Below are positions 7,024-15,429 of a stretch of DNA of 64,000 nt, piece by piece; within the stretch, counting starts at the first letter, position 1, and each line of letters begins with the position of its first letter. The stretch is from JAEMQF01 sp963850525. Its GTDB lineage: Bacteria > Pseudomonadota > Gammaproteobacteria > Burkholderiales > Burkholderiaceae_C. The stretch lies in the NCBI GenBank assembly GCA_963850525.1, contig CAWKLQ010000011.1, positions 62,001-126,000 on the forward strand, in the 5' to 3' direction. The notes beneath the pieces are model-generated. The model saw only the letters and a program-made list of their open reading frames with translations, made no database searches and was not told the DNA's origin. Position numbers and translations under genes: made by a program.

Positions 7024-8598
7024 CTACTGAAACGCCACCTCGGCAAAACTGCGCAGCTTGCGACTGTGCAGCTGGTCGATGCCCTGTTCGCGCAGCAACT
7101 CGATGGCGCGAATGCCGATTCGCAAGTGCTGGTCGACGCGCTCGCGGTAAAAATGGTTCGCCATGCCGGGCAATTTGATCTCGCCGTGCAGCGGCTTGTC
7201 GCTGACGCACAGCAAGGTGCCGTAGGGCACACGGAAACGAAAGCCGTTCGCCGCGATCGTCGCGCTTTCCATGTCCAGCGCGACCGCGCGGCTCTGGCTG
7301 AAGCGGCGCTCCGGTGTGCTGCTCGCGTTCACCGAGGGCAACAGCTCCCAATTCCGGTTGTCGGTGCTCGCGACTGTACCCGTGCGCATGATGCGCTTGA
7401 GTTCGTACCCCTTGAGCTGAGTCACTTCGGCGACCGCCGCTTCGAGCGCGACCTGGATTTCGGCGAGTGGCGGGATCGGCACCCAGAGCGGCAACTCTTC
7501 GTCGAGCACGTGGTCTTCGCGAACGTAGCCGTGGGCAAGCACGTAGTCGCCGAGCTGCTGCGTATTGCGCAGGCCCGCGCAGTGGCCCAGCATGATCCAG
7601 GCATGCGGGCGCAGCACCGCGATGTGATCCGTGATCGTCTTCGCGTTCGCCGGGCCGACGCCGATGTTGACCATCGTGATGCCGCTGCCGTCGGCGCGCA
7701 TCAGGTGGTATGCCGGCATTTGCGGCAGGCGCGGCGGAGCCACGCCGAGGTCGTCGCCGGGCTGCGCCGGCAAGCCGGCGCGACGCGTCACCACGTTGCC
7801 GGGTTCGATGAAAGCGATGTAGTCGTTCGTGGCACCTGAACCCGCCATGGCGGCGTGCCCCAGGCGCACGAATTCGTCGATGTAGAACTGGTAGTTCGTG
7901 AACAGAATGAAGTTCTGGAAGTGTTCCGGCGCCGTGCCGCTGTAGTGGCGCAGGCGGTGCAGCGAATAGTCGACGCGCGGCGCGGTGAAAAGGGCCAGCG
8001 GGTGCGCCTGGCCGGGGCCGGGCTCGAAGGTGCCGTTGGCGATGCCGTCGTCCATCGCCGTCAGGTCGGGCAGGTCGAAGCGATCCCGCATCAACAGGCG
8101 CCGTGTCGCGTCGAGCGAGCCTTCCAGGTGGTCGTTCTCGGCGAGCGAAAAATGCACCGGAATCGGCTGGTTGCTCGTGCCGACTTCGAGCCAGACATGG
8201 TGGTTCTTCAGCAGCAACTTGAACTGCTCGAGGTAGTAGTTGCCGAACAGGTCGGGCCGCGTCAAGGTCGTCTCGTAGGTTCCCGGGCCGGCGACGAAGC
8301 CATAGCTCAGCCGCGAATCGGCGCGCGCCACAGTGGCTGTGCGCACGCGCACGAAGGGGTAGCAGGCGCGCACCCGGCCGCGCGGGTCGGCCTGGGTGGC
8401 GTGGACGCGCGACCCGGCGCGTGCGTCGGGGTCCGGCGGCGCGGCGCTCGGTGCCTCGATCGGCTCGCCAGCGACGAAACGCTGCAGGCAATCACGCAGG
8501 TGCGCGACGTTCGCGTCATAAATCGTGCGCACCTGGGCCAGGGCCGCAGCCGGGTCGTCGAATCGTGCCGGGGGAATGAACGGGGGCTGCAGGGTCAT
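7024..8598 (-). CDS. amn: AMP nucleosidase
   Basis: A 524-residue protein that should hydrolyse AMP to adenine and ribose 5-phosphate in purine salvage. The N-terminal half (YYLEQFKLLLKNH, VHFSL, PRVDYSLHRLRHY) is the regulatory AMP nucleosidase domain. The C-terminal half is a phosphorylase/nucleosidase fold with VNIGVGPANAKT, LGHCAGLR and the catalytic-loop segment ALDMESATIAANG. It is about 40 residues longer than E. coli Amn because of the N terminus and a loop. I took the internal ATG at 8598. The frame is open for 47 more codons upstream, and no strong Shine-Dalgarno decides between starts. Confidence 0.9.
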   Translation of the reverse strand: MTLQPPFIPPARFDDPAAALAQVRTIYDANVAHLRDCLQRFVAGEPIEAPSAAPPDPDARAGSRVHATQADPRGRVRACYPFVRVRTATVARADSRLSYGFVAGPGTYETTLTRPDLFGNYYLEQFKLLLKNHHVWLEVGTSNQPIPVHFSLAENDHLEGSLDATRRLLMRDRFDLPDLTAMDDGIANGTFEPGPGQAHPLALFTAPRVDYSLHRLRHYSGTAPEHFQNFILFTNYQFYIDEFVRLGHAAMAGSGATNDYIAFIEPGNVVTRRAGLPAQPGDDLGVAPPRLPQMPAYHLMRADGSGITMVNIGVGPANAKTITDHIAVLRPHAWIMLGHCAGLRNTQQLGDYVLAHGYVREDHVLDEELPLWVPIPPLAEIQVALEAAVAEVTQLKGYELKRIMRTGTVASTDNRNWELLPSVNASSTPERRFSQSRAVALDMESATIAANGFRFRVPYGTLLCVSDKPLHGEIKLPGMANHFYRERVDQHLRIGIRAIELLREQGIDQLHSRKLRSFAEVAFQ

Positions 8599-8750
8599 GT
8601 CGGAGAGTGAGTGGCGCTCGCGCTGATTCGCATTGTGGCGGCATCTCGTGCCTTCGGCGAGCGCATGCCGCAGACGCAGCGCCGCCGCGCTCGCTTGCTT
8701 ACAGGCGGCAGGCGAAGTCAGGCTATCCTCGCGCGCCAAGGAGTTGCAAC

Positions 8751-10004
8751 ATGCGCGTGGTGGTACTGGGCAGTGGTGTGATCGGCGTGAGCTGCGCGTA
8801 TCACCTGGCGCTCGCGGGTCACGAGGTGACGGTGCTGGACCGAGGTTCCGCCGCCGCCATGGAAACCAGCTACGCCAACGCGGGCGAAGTGTCGCCGGGC
8901 TACTCAGCGCCCTGGGCCGGCCCGGGGATTCCGCTGAAGGCGATCAAGTGGCTGCTGATGCGCCACCGGCCCCTCGTGATCCGGCCGCACTTCGACCTGG
9001 GCCTCGTGCGCTGGGGCCTGGCGATGCTGCGCAACTGCACCGCGGCGCGCTATCAGGTGAACAAGGGCCGGATGGTGCGCCTGGCCGAGTACAGCCGCGA
9101 TTGCCTGATCGAGCTGCGCGCCCAGACCGGCATCGACTACGACCAGCGCACCCAGGGCACGCTGCAACTGTTTCGCACGCAACGCCAATTCGACGCGAGC
9201 GCTGCCGACATGGCGATTCTGCGCGAGTACGGCGTTGCCCACGCGTTGCTCGACTCGGCCGCGTGCCTCGCGCACGAACCGGCGCTCGCCGACGTGCGCG
9301 ACAAGTTCGTCGGCGGCCTGCACTTGCCGGGCGACGAGACCGGCGATTGCTTCAAGTTCACCCAGGCGCTCGCCGCGCTGGCCGCGGCGCAGGGCGTGAA
9401 GTTTCGCTACGGCGTTCGCATCGACCGGCTGCTCCATGTGGGCGCTCAAGTGCACGGCGTGGCCACCGCAACGGGCACCGTGAAGGCCGACGCGACGCTT
9501 GTCGCCTTGGGCAGCTACTCGCCCTTGCTGCTTGCGCCGCTGGGGATTTCGATTCCCGTGTACCCGGTGAAAGGCTATTCGATCACCGTGCCCATCACCG
9601 ACCCGAGCGGCGCGCCGGAGTCGACCGTGATGGACGAAACCCACAAGGTCGCCGTGACGCGCCTGGGCGAGCGCATTCGGGTCGGCGGCACCGCTGAGCT
9701 CGCGGGCTATGACTTGAGTCTGTTCGATGCGCGCAGGCGCACGCTGGAGCACGTCGTGACCGATCTGTTCCCGCGCGGCGGCGATGTCGCGCGCGCCGAG
9801 TTCTGGTGCGGCCTGCGACCCATGACGCCCGACGGCACGCCGCTGCTCGGGCCCGCCGGCCCGCGCGGCCTGTATTTGGCGACGGGCCACGGCACACTCG
9901 GCTGGACGATGGCGGTGGGCACGGGCCGGGTGATGGCGGATGTCATCAGCGGCCGCCCGCCGCAGATCGACATGAAGGGGCTGACGTTGGCGCGCTACCG
10001 CTGA
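8751..10004 (+). CDS. dadA: D-amino-acid dehydrogenase small subunit (DadA family)
   Basis: A 417-residue FAD-dependent oxidoreductase of the DAO family. It opens with the dinucleotide-binding motif VVVLGSGVIGVSCAYHLA and has the DadA-typical stretch SYANAGEVSPGYSAPWAGPG. The C-terminal FAD contacts include LRPMTPDGTPLLG and ATGHGTLGWTMAVG. It oxidises D-alanine and other D-amino acids to oxo-acids and feeds electrons to the membrane quinone pool. The ATG follows AAGGAG by seven bases. It diverges from amn, and the pair shares a 150-base promoter region containing TATCCT near 8724. No alanine racemase gene (dadX) is adjacent. Confidence 0.9.
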   Translation: MRVVVLGSGVIGVSCAYHLALAGHEVTVLDRGSAAAMETSYANAGEVSPGYSAPWAGPGIPLKAIKWLLMRHRPLVIRPHFDLGLVRWGLAMLRNCTAARYQVNKGRMVRLAEYSRDCLIELRAQTGIDYDQRTQGTLQLFRTQRQFDASAADMAILREYGVAHALLDSAACLAHEPALADVRDKFVGGLHLPGDETGDCFKFTQALAALAAAQGVKFRYGVRIDRLLHVGAQVHGVATATGTVKADATLVALGSYSPLLLAPLGISIPVYPVKGYSITVPITDPSGAPESTVMDETHKVAVTRLGERIRVGGTAELAGYDLSLFDARRRTLEHVVTDLFPRGGDVARAEFWCGLRPMTPDGTPLLGPAGPRGLYLATGHGTLGWTMAVGTGRVMADVISGRPPQIDMKGLTLARYR

Positions 10005-10049
10005 TCCTCCCGGCCCGCGACCCGCTACCCTACTGCACGCGACCCACGC

Positions 10050-11921
10050 ATGCCCGCCCATGAAGTTCGCGCGCCGATGGCGTGCACCGTGATCGAGCTG
10101 CACGTTGCCGCAGGCGCCGGCGTTCACGCCGGCCAGGCGCTGATCATCCTCGAAGCGATGAAGATGGAGCATGTGCTGCACGCCGACGCTGACGCGCAGG
10201 TTCTCGAGATCGCGGTCCAGGTCGGCGACACGCTCGCGCAGGGCGATTTGCTGTTGCGCCTGGGGCCACGCCACGCGGCACCCGCGCCAGAGTCCGACGT
10301 TGCAGTGCAGGCGGAGGGCCAGGCCGCGAGTGCCAGCGCCGCGACGCTGGCTTCGACGCAGCTGCGTGCCGACCTGCAGGAAGTGCTGGCGCGCCACGCC
10401 TTCACACAGGACGCGCAGCGCAGCGACGCGATCGCGAAGCGCCACGCGCGCGGCCAGCGCAGCGCGCGCGAAAACATCGCCGCGCTGTGCGACCCCGGAA
10501 GTTTTGTCGAGTACGGGGCGCTCGCGCTGGCCGCGCAAAGCCAGCGGCGCAGCCACGACGACCTGGTGCGCAATACGCCGGCCGACGGCATGGTCACCGG
10601 CATCGGCAGCGTCAACGGCGCGCTGTTCGGCGCTGCAGCGTCGCGCTGCGTCGTGCTCGCGTATGACGCGACGGTGCTCGCCGGCACCCAGGGTTTTCGC
10701 AATCATCAGAAGACGGATCGCCTGCTCGGCATCGCGGCGCAGCAACGCCTGCCCGTCGTGCTGTTTGCCGAAGGCGGCGGCGGACGACCCGGCGACACCG
10801 ATCTGGCCATCGTCGCCGGCCTGCACGTGACCACGTTCGCCGCGCACGCACGTTTGAGCGGCCAGGTGCCGTTGGTGGGCATCGTTGCCGGCCGCTGTTT
10901 TGCCGGCAACGCAGCATTGCTCGGCTGCTGCGACGTGATCATCGCCACGCGCGACAGCAACATCGGCATGGGCGGCCCGGCGATGGTCGAAGGCGGCGGC
11001 CTGGGCGCGTTCACGCCGGAACAAATCGGGCCAAGCGACGTGCAAGTGCGCAGCGGCGTGATCGACGTGCTGGTCGACGACGAGACCCAAGCCGTGGCCG
11101 TCGCACGCCGCTATCTCGCGTATTTTCAAGGTGGCGCGGCGCAGGCGGCCGCCGTCGCCTGGTCCGCAGCCGACCAAGCCACGCTGCGCGAAGCCTTGCC
11201 GCAGAACCGCGTGCGCAGCTACGCCATGCGGACCGTCATGCAGCAACTCGTCGATACCGATTCGTTGCTGGAGCTTCGCGCCGGGTTCGGCGTGGGCATT
11301 CTGACGGCGCTGGCGCGCATCGAAGGCCGGGCTGTGGGATTGATGGCGAACAACCCCGTGCACCTGGGCGGCGCGATCGACGCCGACGCGGCGGACAAAG
11401 CGGCGCGCTTCATGCAGTTGTGCGATGCGTTTGGCCTGCCCTTGATTTCGCTCGTCGACACACCCGGCTTCATGGTCGGCCCGGACATCGAAACCCGCGC
11501 CCAGGTGCGCCACGTGAGCCGCATGTTCGTCGTCGGCGCGCAGCTTGGCGTGCCGCTGCTGGCCGTCGTCTTGCGCAAGGGCTACGGCCTGGGGGCGATG
11601 GCGATGACGGGCGGCGGCTTTCACGCGACGCTGGCCACCGCCGCGTGGCCGAGCGGCGAGTTCGGCGGCATGGGGCTCGAAGGTGCGGTACGCCTGGGCT
11701 ACCGCAAGGAACTCGAAGCGTCGCCCGCGGGTCCGCAGCGCGACGCGCTGTTCGACGAACTCGTCGCCAAGCAATACGCCGCAGGCAAGGCGATCAACAT
11801 GGCGGCGACATTGGAGATCGACGCCGTCATCGACCCGGCAAGCACGCGCGAGTGGCTCGTGATGGGCCTGGCGGCGGCGCCGCACACGGCGGGCAGCCGG
11901 CGCTTCATTGATCCTTGGTAG
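10050..11921 (+). CDS. Biotin carboxyl-carrier / acyl-CoA carboxyltransferase fusion
   Basis: A 623-residue protein. Residues 1-72 form a biotinyl domain with the lysine acceptor in EAMKM (K38). A linker of about 40 residues leads to a complete acyl-CoA carboxyltransferase (about 115-610) with both crotonase-fold halves: RGQRSARENIAALCD, AEGGGGRPGD and GRCFAGNAALLGCCD in the first, then GLMANNP, LVDTPGFMVG and GFHATL in the second. A biotin carboxylase is needed to charge the biotin, yet none is encoded here; dadA lies upstream. Family members usually carry that domain in the same polypeptide or in an adjacent gene. The likely substrate is a short acyl-CoA, unproven. Its 3' end overlaps rsmI tail to tail by 17 bases. 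Confidence 0.85.
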   Translation: MPAHEVRAPMACTVIELHVAAGAGVHAGQALIILEAMKMEHVLHADADAQVLEIAVQVGDTLAQGDLLLRLGPRHAAPAPESDVAVQAEGQAASASAATLASTQLRADLQEVLARHAFTQDAQRSDAIAKRHARGQRSARENIAALCDPGSFVEYGALALAAQSQRRSHDDLVRNTPADGMVTGIGSVNGALFGAAASRCVVLAYDATVLAGTQGFRNHQKTDRLLGIAAQQRLPVVLFAEGGGGRPGDTDLAIVAGLHVTTFAAHARLSGQVPLVGIVAGRCFAGNAALLGCCDVIIATRDSNIGMGGPAMVEGGGLGAFTPEQIGPSDVQVRSGVIDVLVDDETQAVAVARRYLAYFQGGAAQAAAVAWSAADQATLREALPQNRVRSYAMRTVMQQLVDTDSLLELRAGFGVGILTALARIEGRAVGLMANNPVHLGGAIDADAADKAARFMQLCDAFGLPLISLVDTPGFMVGPDIETRAQVRHVSRMFVVGAQLGVPLLAVVLRKGYGLGAMAMTGGGFHATLATAAWPSGEFGGMGLEGAVRLGYRKELEASPAGPQRDALFDELVAKQYAAGKAINMAATLEIDAVIDPASTREWLVMGLAAAPHTAGSRRFIDPW

Positions 11922-12822
11922 CGCCCTTCAACGCCAATGCGCGTTCGTACAAGGCGTTGCGCGACGTCGAACTCAGGCGCGCCGCCAAGGCCACCGCCTG
12001 CTTGAGCGGCAATTCGGCGAGCAGGGTTTGCAGGAGCGCGTCGTCGGCGCGTGTGTCGGCGGCGCCGGCGGTCGCCGGCACGGCGTGGATCACGACGACG
12101 AACTCGCCGCGCAGGCGATTCGGGTCGCCCGCGAGCCATTCCGGCAAATCCGCGGCGCGCAGCGTGACGATGCTCTCGAATTGCTTCGTCAGTTCCCGCG
12201 CCAGCGTCACGCGCCGAGGCCCGCACGCCGCAGCGAGCGCGACCGCCAACTGCTCGATGCGATGCGGCGATTCGAGCAGCACCTGGGTGGCTTCGCAGGC
12301 AGCCATCGTCTCGAGCCAGCGCGACCGCGCATCGCCGCGCGCCGGGGCAAAGCCGAGGAATACAAAGCCTTCGCTCTGCGCGTCGCCCGCGACGCTCAAC
12401 GCCGCGGCAACGCTGCTCGCGCCGGGGATGGGGATGCAACGCCAGCCGGCCTCGCGCGTCGCGGCAACGAGCAACGCCCCCGGGTCGCTGACGGCCGGAG
12501 TCCCGGCGTCGCTGACGTAGGCGATGCGTTCGCCGTTGGCCAAACGCGCGATCACCGCCGCGGCGCCTTCGCGTTCATTGTGTTGATGCAGCGCGAGCAG
12601 CGGCTTGGAAAGCCCGAGGCTCTGCAGCAGACCCGCCGTGTGGCGCGTGTCTTCGCAGGCAATCGCGTCGACGATTGTCAGCACGTGAATCGCGCGCAAG
12701 GTGATGTCGGCCAGGTTGCCGATCGGCGTGGCGACGACGTAAAGTGTGCTCTTCGGGTAGTCTTGCCCCCCCGCGGCGCCAGCGGCCGCCTGAAGCATCA
12801 GCGAAGCATTCGGTGTGACCAT
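11905..12822 (-). CDS. rsmI: 16S rRNA (cytidine1402-2'-O)-methyltransferase
   Basis: A 305-residue SAM-dependent methyltransferase of the tetrapyrrole-methylase fold that 2'-O-methylates C1402 in the ribosomal P site. Diagnostic segments are LYVVATPIGNLADIT, ACEDTRHT, YVSDAGTPAVSDPG and the SSVAAALSVAG binding loop. The start is uncertain. I took the ATG at 12822, which avoids overlap with the divergent yraN start at 12833; a later ATG at 12795 is also possible. Gene order rsmI / yraN-diaA-dolP matches that around E. coli yraL-yraP, but lpoA is absent. Confidence 0.92.
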   Translation of the reverse strand: MVTPNASLMLQAAAGAAGGQDYPKSTLYVVATPIGNLADITLRAIHVLTIVDAIACEDTRHTAGLLQSLGLSKPLLALHQHNEREGAAAVIARLANGERIAYVSDAGTPAVSDPGALLVAATREAGWRCIPIPGASSVAAALSVAGDAQSEGFVFLGFAPARGDARSRWLETMAACEATQVLLESPHRIEQLAVALAAACGPRRVTLARELTKQFESIVTLRAADLPEWLAGDPNRLRGEFVVVIHAVPATAGAADTRADDALLQTLLAELPLKQAVALAARLSSTSRNALYERALALKGATKDQ

Positions 12823-12832
12823 GGAGACGTGG

Positions 12833-13195
12833 ATGTCGAAAGAGACGGGGGACGCCGGCGAAGCGCTCGCGCTGGCGCATCTGCTGCAGCAGGGGCTGAG
12901 CCTCGTGCGGCGCAATTATCGGGTCGCACGCGGTCCGCGGTCGCGCGGCGGCGAGATCGATCTCATCATGCGCGATGCGGATGGGACGCTGGTGTTCGTC
13001 GAAGTGCGAAGCCGCGCGCAGCCAGCGCAAGGCGGCGCCGCGGCGAGCGTGGGCAGCGCGAAACAGCGCCGCCTCGTGTTCGCCGCAAGGCACTTCCTGC
13101 GCGGGCTGGCGACGCTGCCGCCGTGCCGCTTTGACGTGGTGGCCATCGATGCCGGCAAGATCGAATGGCTGCGCGCCGCCTTCGATGCCGAGTAA
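12833..13195 (+). CDS. yraN: YraN family (UPF0102) endonuclease-like protein
   Basis: A 120-residue protein with the restriction-endonuclease-like core of UPF0102: GGEIDLIMRD and VFVEVRSR supply the acidic and basic residues of a PD-(D/E)XK-type site. Function is poorly defined; a role in DNA processing has been proposed for the family. The ATG at 12833 was chosen because GGAG lies six bases upstream and because family members begin close to the GDAGEALA segment. GTG 12815 and ATG 12821 are in-frame alternatives that would overlap the rsmI start. Confidence 0.85.
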   Translation: MSKETGDAGEALALAHLLQQGLSLVRRNYRVARGPRSRGGEIDLIMRDADGTLVFVEVRSRAQPAQGGAAASVGSAKQRRLVFAARHFLRGLATLPPCRFDVVAIDAGKIEWLRAAFDAE

Positions 13196-13267
13196 GCGCC
13201 GGTCAACGCCGCAAGGAAACGAGGCGCACGAACACGCCGGCACAAAGCGTGGCATATCATTCCCGCC

Positions 13268-13864
13268 ATGCTCGAGCAGCGAATTCAACAGCAGTTCTTC
13301 GACAGCGCCGACCTGAAATACGCCGCGGCAGAAATGCTGGCGCGGCCGATTGCGCAGGCGGTGACCGCCGTCGTGGGTTGCATCACGGGCGGGGGCAAGG
13401 TGCTCGCGTGCGGCAATGGCGGATCCGCCAGCGACGCACAGCATTTCGCAGCCGAGTTCGTCGGGCGCTTCGAACGCGAGCGCCCGGGCCTGGCCGCGAT
13501 CGCGCTGACGACGGACACGTCGATCATCACGGCGATCGGTAACGACTACTCTTTCGAAGCCATCTTCGCCAAACAGATCGAGGCGCTCGGCGCGCCGGGC
13601 GACGTGTTGATCGCGATCAGCACGAGCGGCAATTCGGGCAACGTGGTCGCCGCGGTGCACGCGGCGCACGCCAAGGAAATGAGCGTCGTGGCGCTGACCG
13701 GGCGGGGCGGCGGCAAGTTGCGCGAACTGCTGCTCGACACCGATGTGCACATCTGCGTGCCGCACGATCGCACTGCGCGAATTCAGGAAGTCCACATCCT
13801 GTCGCTGCATTGCCTGTGCGACGCGGTGGACAACCAGCTCTTGGGCGAACAGGAGAAGCCATGA
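13268..13864 (+). CDS. diaA: SIS-domain protein DiaA (GmhA-like)
   Basis: A 198-residue SIS (sugar isomerase) protein with the phosphosugar-binding stretch CGNGGSASDAQHFAAEFVGRF and the second loop ISTSGNSGNV. By sequence it could be phosphoheptose isomerase GmhA or DiaA, which binds DnaA and promotes timely initiation of replication. The context, between yraN and a dual-BON lipoprotein exactly as in E. coli, favours DiaA. Its stop overlaps the dolP start (ATGA), so the two are translationally coupled. Confidence 0.85.
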   Translation: MLEQRIQQQFFDSADLKYAAAEMLARPIAQAVTAVVGCITGGGKVLACGNGGSASDAQHFAAEFVGRFERERPGLAAIALTTDTSIITAIGNDYSFEAIFAKQIEALGAPGDVLIAISTSGNSGNVVAAVHAAHAKEMSVVALTGRGGGKLRELLLDTDVHICVPHDRTARIQEVHILSLHCLCDAVDNQLLGEQEKP

Positions 13865-14490
13865 TCATTCTTTCGAGACCCCGCGCTGCGCTGGGCCTGC
13901 TCGCCCTGGTCGGCGCGTTCACGCTGCCCGGATGCGCGGCCTTGCTCGTGGGCGGGGCTGTCGTCGGCGGCACGATGGTGGTCACCGACCGCAGGAGCAC
14001 GGCGACGCAGCTGGAGGATCAGCTGATCGAAGGCAAGGCCGCGACAAAGGTTCGTGAAACCCTGGGCGAGCGCGGCAAGGTGACCGCGACCAGCTACAAC
14101 CGCCTGGTCCTGCTCACGGGCGATGTGGTTACCGATTCCGACAAGGCCGCCATTGAACAGGCGGTGGCGCGCGTCGACAACGTGCGCTCCGTCGTCAACG
14201 AGTTGATCGTGGGCGGGTCGGCGTCGCTCAGCACGCGTTCGAACGACACCTTGCTGTCGACCAAGGTGAAGGCGAGCATCGTCGACGCGAAAGGGCTTTA
14301 CGCGAACTCGATCAAGGTGGTGACGGAACGCAGCGTCGTCTACATGCTCGGGCGCGTCACGGAGCAGGAGGCAACGCAGGCCGCCAACGTGGCGCGCGGC
14401 GTCAGCGGCGTGAACAAGGTCGTGCGCGTGTTCGATATCCTCACCGAGGCCGAACTCGCCGAGATCCAGCCCAAGGCGGCTGCAAAGTAA
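13861..14490 (+). CDS. dolP: Dual BON-domain outer-membrane lipoprotein (DolP/YraP)
   Basis: A 209-residue lipoprotein: a signal peptide ends in the lipobox LPGC, so C25 should be lipidated. Two BON domains follow (about 50-118 and 125-195), each with the V-x-G-V pattern seen in NRLVLLTGDV and SVVYMLGRV. DolP (YraP) in E. coli supports outer-membrane integrity at anionic phospholipids and the BAM complex. It overlaps diaA by four bases and forms the last gene of the yraN-diaA-dolP operon. Confidence 0.88.
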   Translation: MIILSRPRAALGLLALVGAFTLPGCAALLVGGAVVGGTMVVTDRRSTATQLEDQLIEGKAATKVRETLGERGKVTATSYNRLVLLTGDVVTDSDKAAIEQAVARVDNVRSVVNELIVGGSASLSTRSNDTLLSTKVKASIVDAKGLYANSIKVVTERSVVYMLGRVTEQEATQAANVARGVSGVNKVVRVFDILTEAELAEIQPKAAAK

Positions 14491-14523
14491 GCCGCGCCGG
14501 CCGGCGGACTAGCGCAGCCTGCG

Positions 14524-15417
14524 TTAGCGCAGGCGCTTGATCAGGCTGGAGGTGTCGAGCCGGTTCCCGCCTTGTGCCTGCACGTCGGCGTAGAACTGAT
14601 CGACGAGCGCAGTCACCGGAACTTGCGCGCCATTGCGCCGCGCCTCGTCGAACACCAGGCCGAGGTCCTTGCGCATCAGGTCCACGGCGAAGCCGAAGTC
14701 GAACTTGGCGGCAATCATCGTCGGGCCGCGGTTCTCGAGTTGCCAGCTTTGGGCGGCGCCCTTTCCGATCACCTCCAGCACCAGCTTCATGTCCAGGCCG
14801 GCCTTTTCGCCAAAGGCGATCGCTTCCGACAGGGCTTGCACCAACCCGGCAATCGCCGTTTGATTGACCATTTTCGTGAGCTGGCCGGCGCCGCTCGGCC
14901 CGATGCGCGTCACCGCCTTGGAAAACGCCATCGCCACCGGACGCATCAGATCGAATGCGCCGGCGTCGCCGCCACACATCACGGTCAGCGTGCCGTTGAT
15001 GGCGCCGATATTGCCGCCCGAGACCGGAGCGTCGATGAAACTCACGCCACGCGCCTGGGCGAGCGCGTCGAGTTCGCGCGCCACTGCCGCCGACGTCGTC
15101 GTGTGGTCGACGAACACCGCGCCCTTTTGCATGCCACTCAGCGCGCCGTTCTCGCCGAGAACAACGCTGCGCAGGTCGGCGTCGTTGCCGACACATGAAA
15201 AAACGATGGCCGCGCCTTCGGCAGCCGCTTTGGGCGTTGCGGCGACTTCGCCACCATATTCGGCCGCCCACGCGCTCGCCTTGGTGGACGTGCGGTTGTA
15301 GACCGTGACGCGGTGGCCGGCGCGCGCCAGGTGCCCGGCCATCGGGTAGCCCATGACTCCCAGGCCAATGAAGGCAACGCGGCGTGGCGCGATCGTGTCG
15401 TAACTCTTGCTCGGCAT
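14524..15417 (-). CDS. NAD(P)-dependent oxidoreductase, 3-hydroxyisobutyrate dehydrogenase family
   Basis: A 297-residue beta-hydroxyacid dehydrogenase. The N-terminal Rossmann motif FIGLGVMGYPMAGHL is at about 15-29. The substrate-binding stretch DAPVSGGNIGA is near 129-139, and the catalytic lysine is expected in the segment GQLTKMVNQ. It could act on 3-hydroxyisobutyrate, tartronate semialdehyde or a related short hydroxyacid; sequence alone does not decide. It lies 12 bases downstream of pilU on the same strand and may be read from the pilTU transcript without sharing its function. It converges on dolP. Confidence 0.85.
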   Translation of the reverse strand: MPSKSYDTIAPRRVAFIGLGVMGYPMAGHLARAGHRVTVYNRTSTKASAWAAEYGGEVAATPKAAAEGAAIVFSCVGNDADLRSVVLGENGALSGMQKGAVFVDHTTTSAAVARELDALAQARGVSFIDAPVSGGNIGAINGTLTVMCGGDAGAFDLMRPVAMAFSKAVTRIGPSGAGQLTKMVNQTAIAGLVQALSEAIAFGEKAGLDMKLVLEVIGKGAAQSWQLENRGPTMIAAKFDFGFAVDLMRKDLGLVFDEARRNGAQVPVTALVDQFYADVQAQGGNRLDTSSLIKRLR

Positions 15418-15429
15418 GTGCGCTGCGCC

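Noticed and set aside
8904..11885. 993-residue open frame on the minus strand
   Set aside because: It lies antisense to dadA and the carboxyltransferase fusion, is His/Arg/Ala-rich as expected for a shadow of GC-rich codons, and has no recognisable domain.
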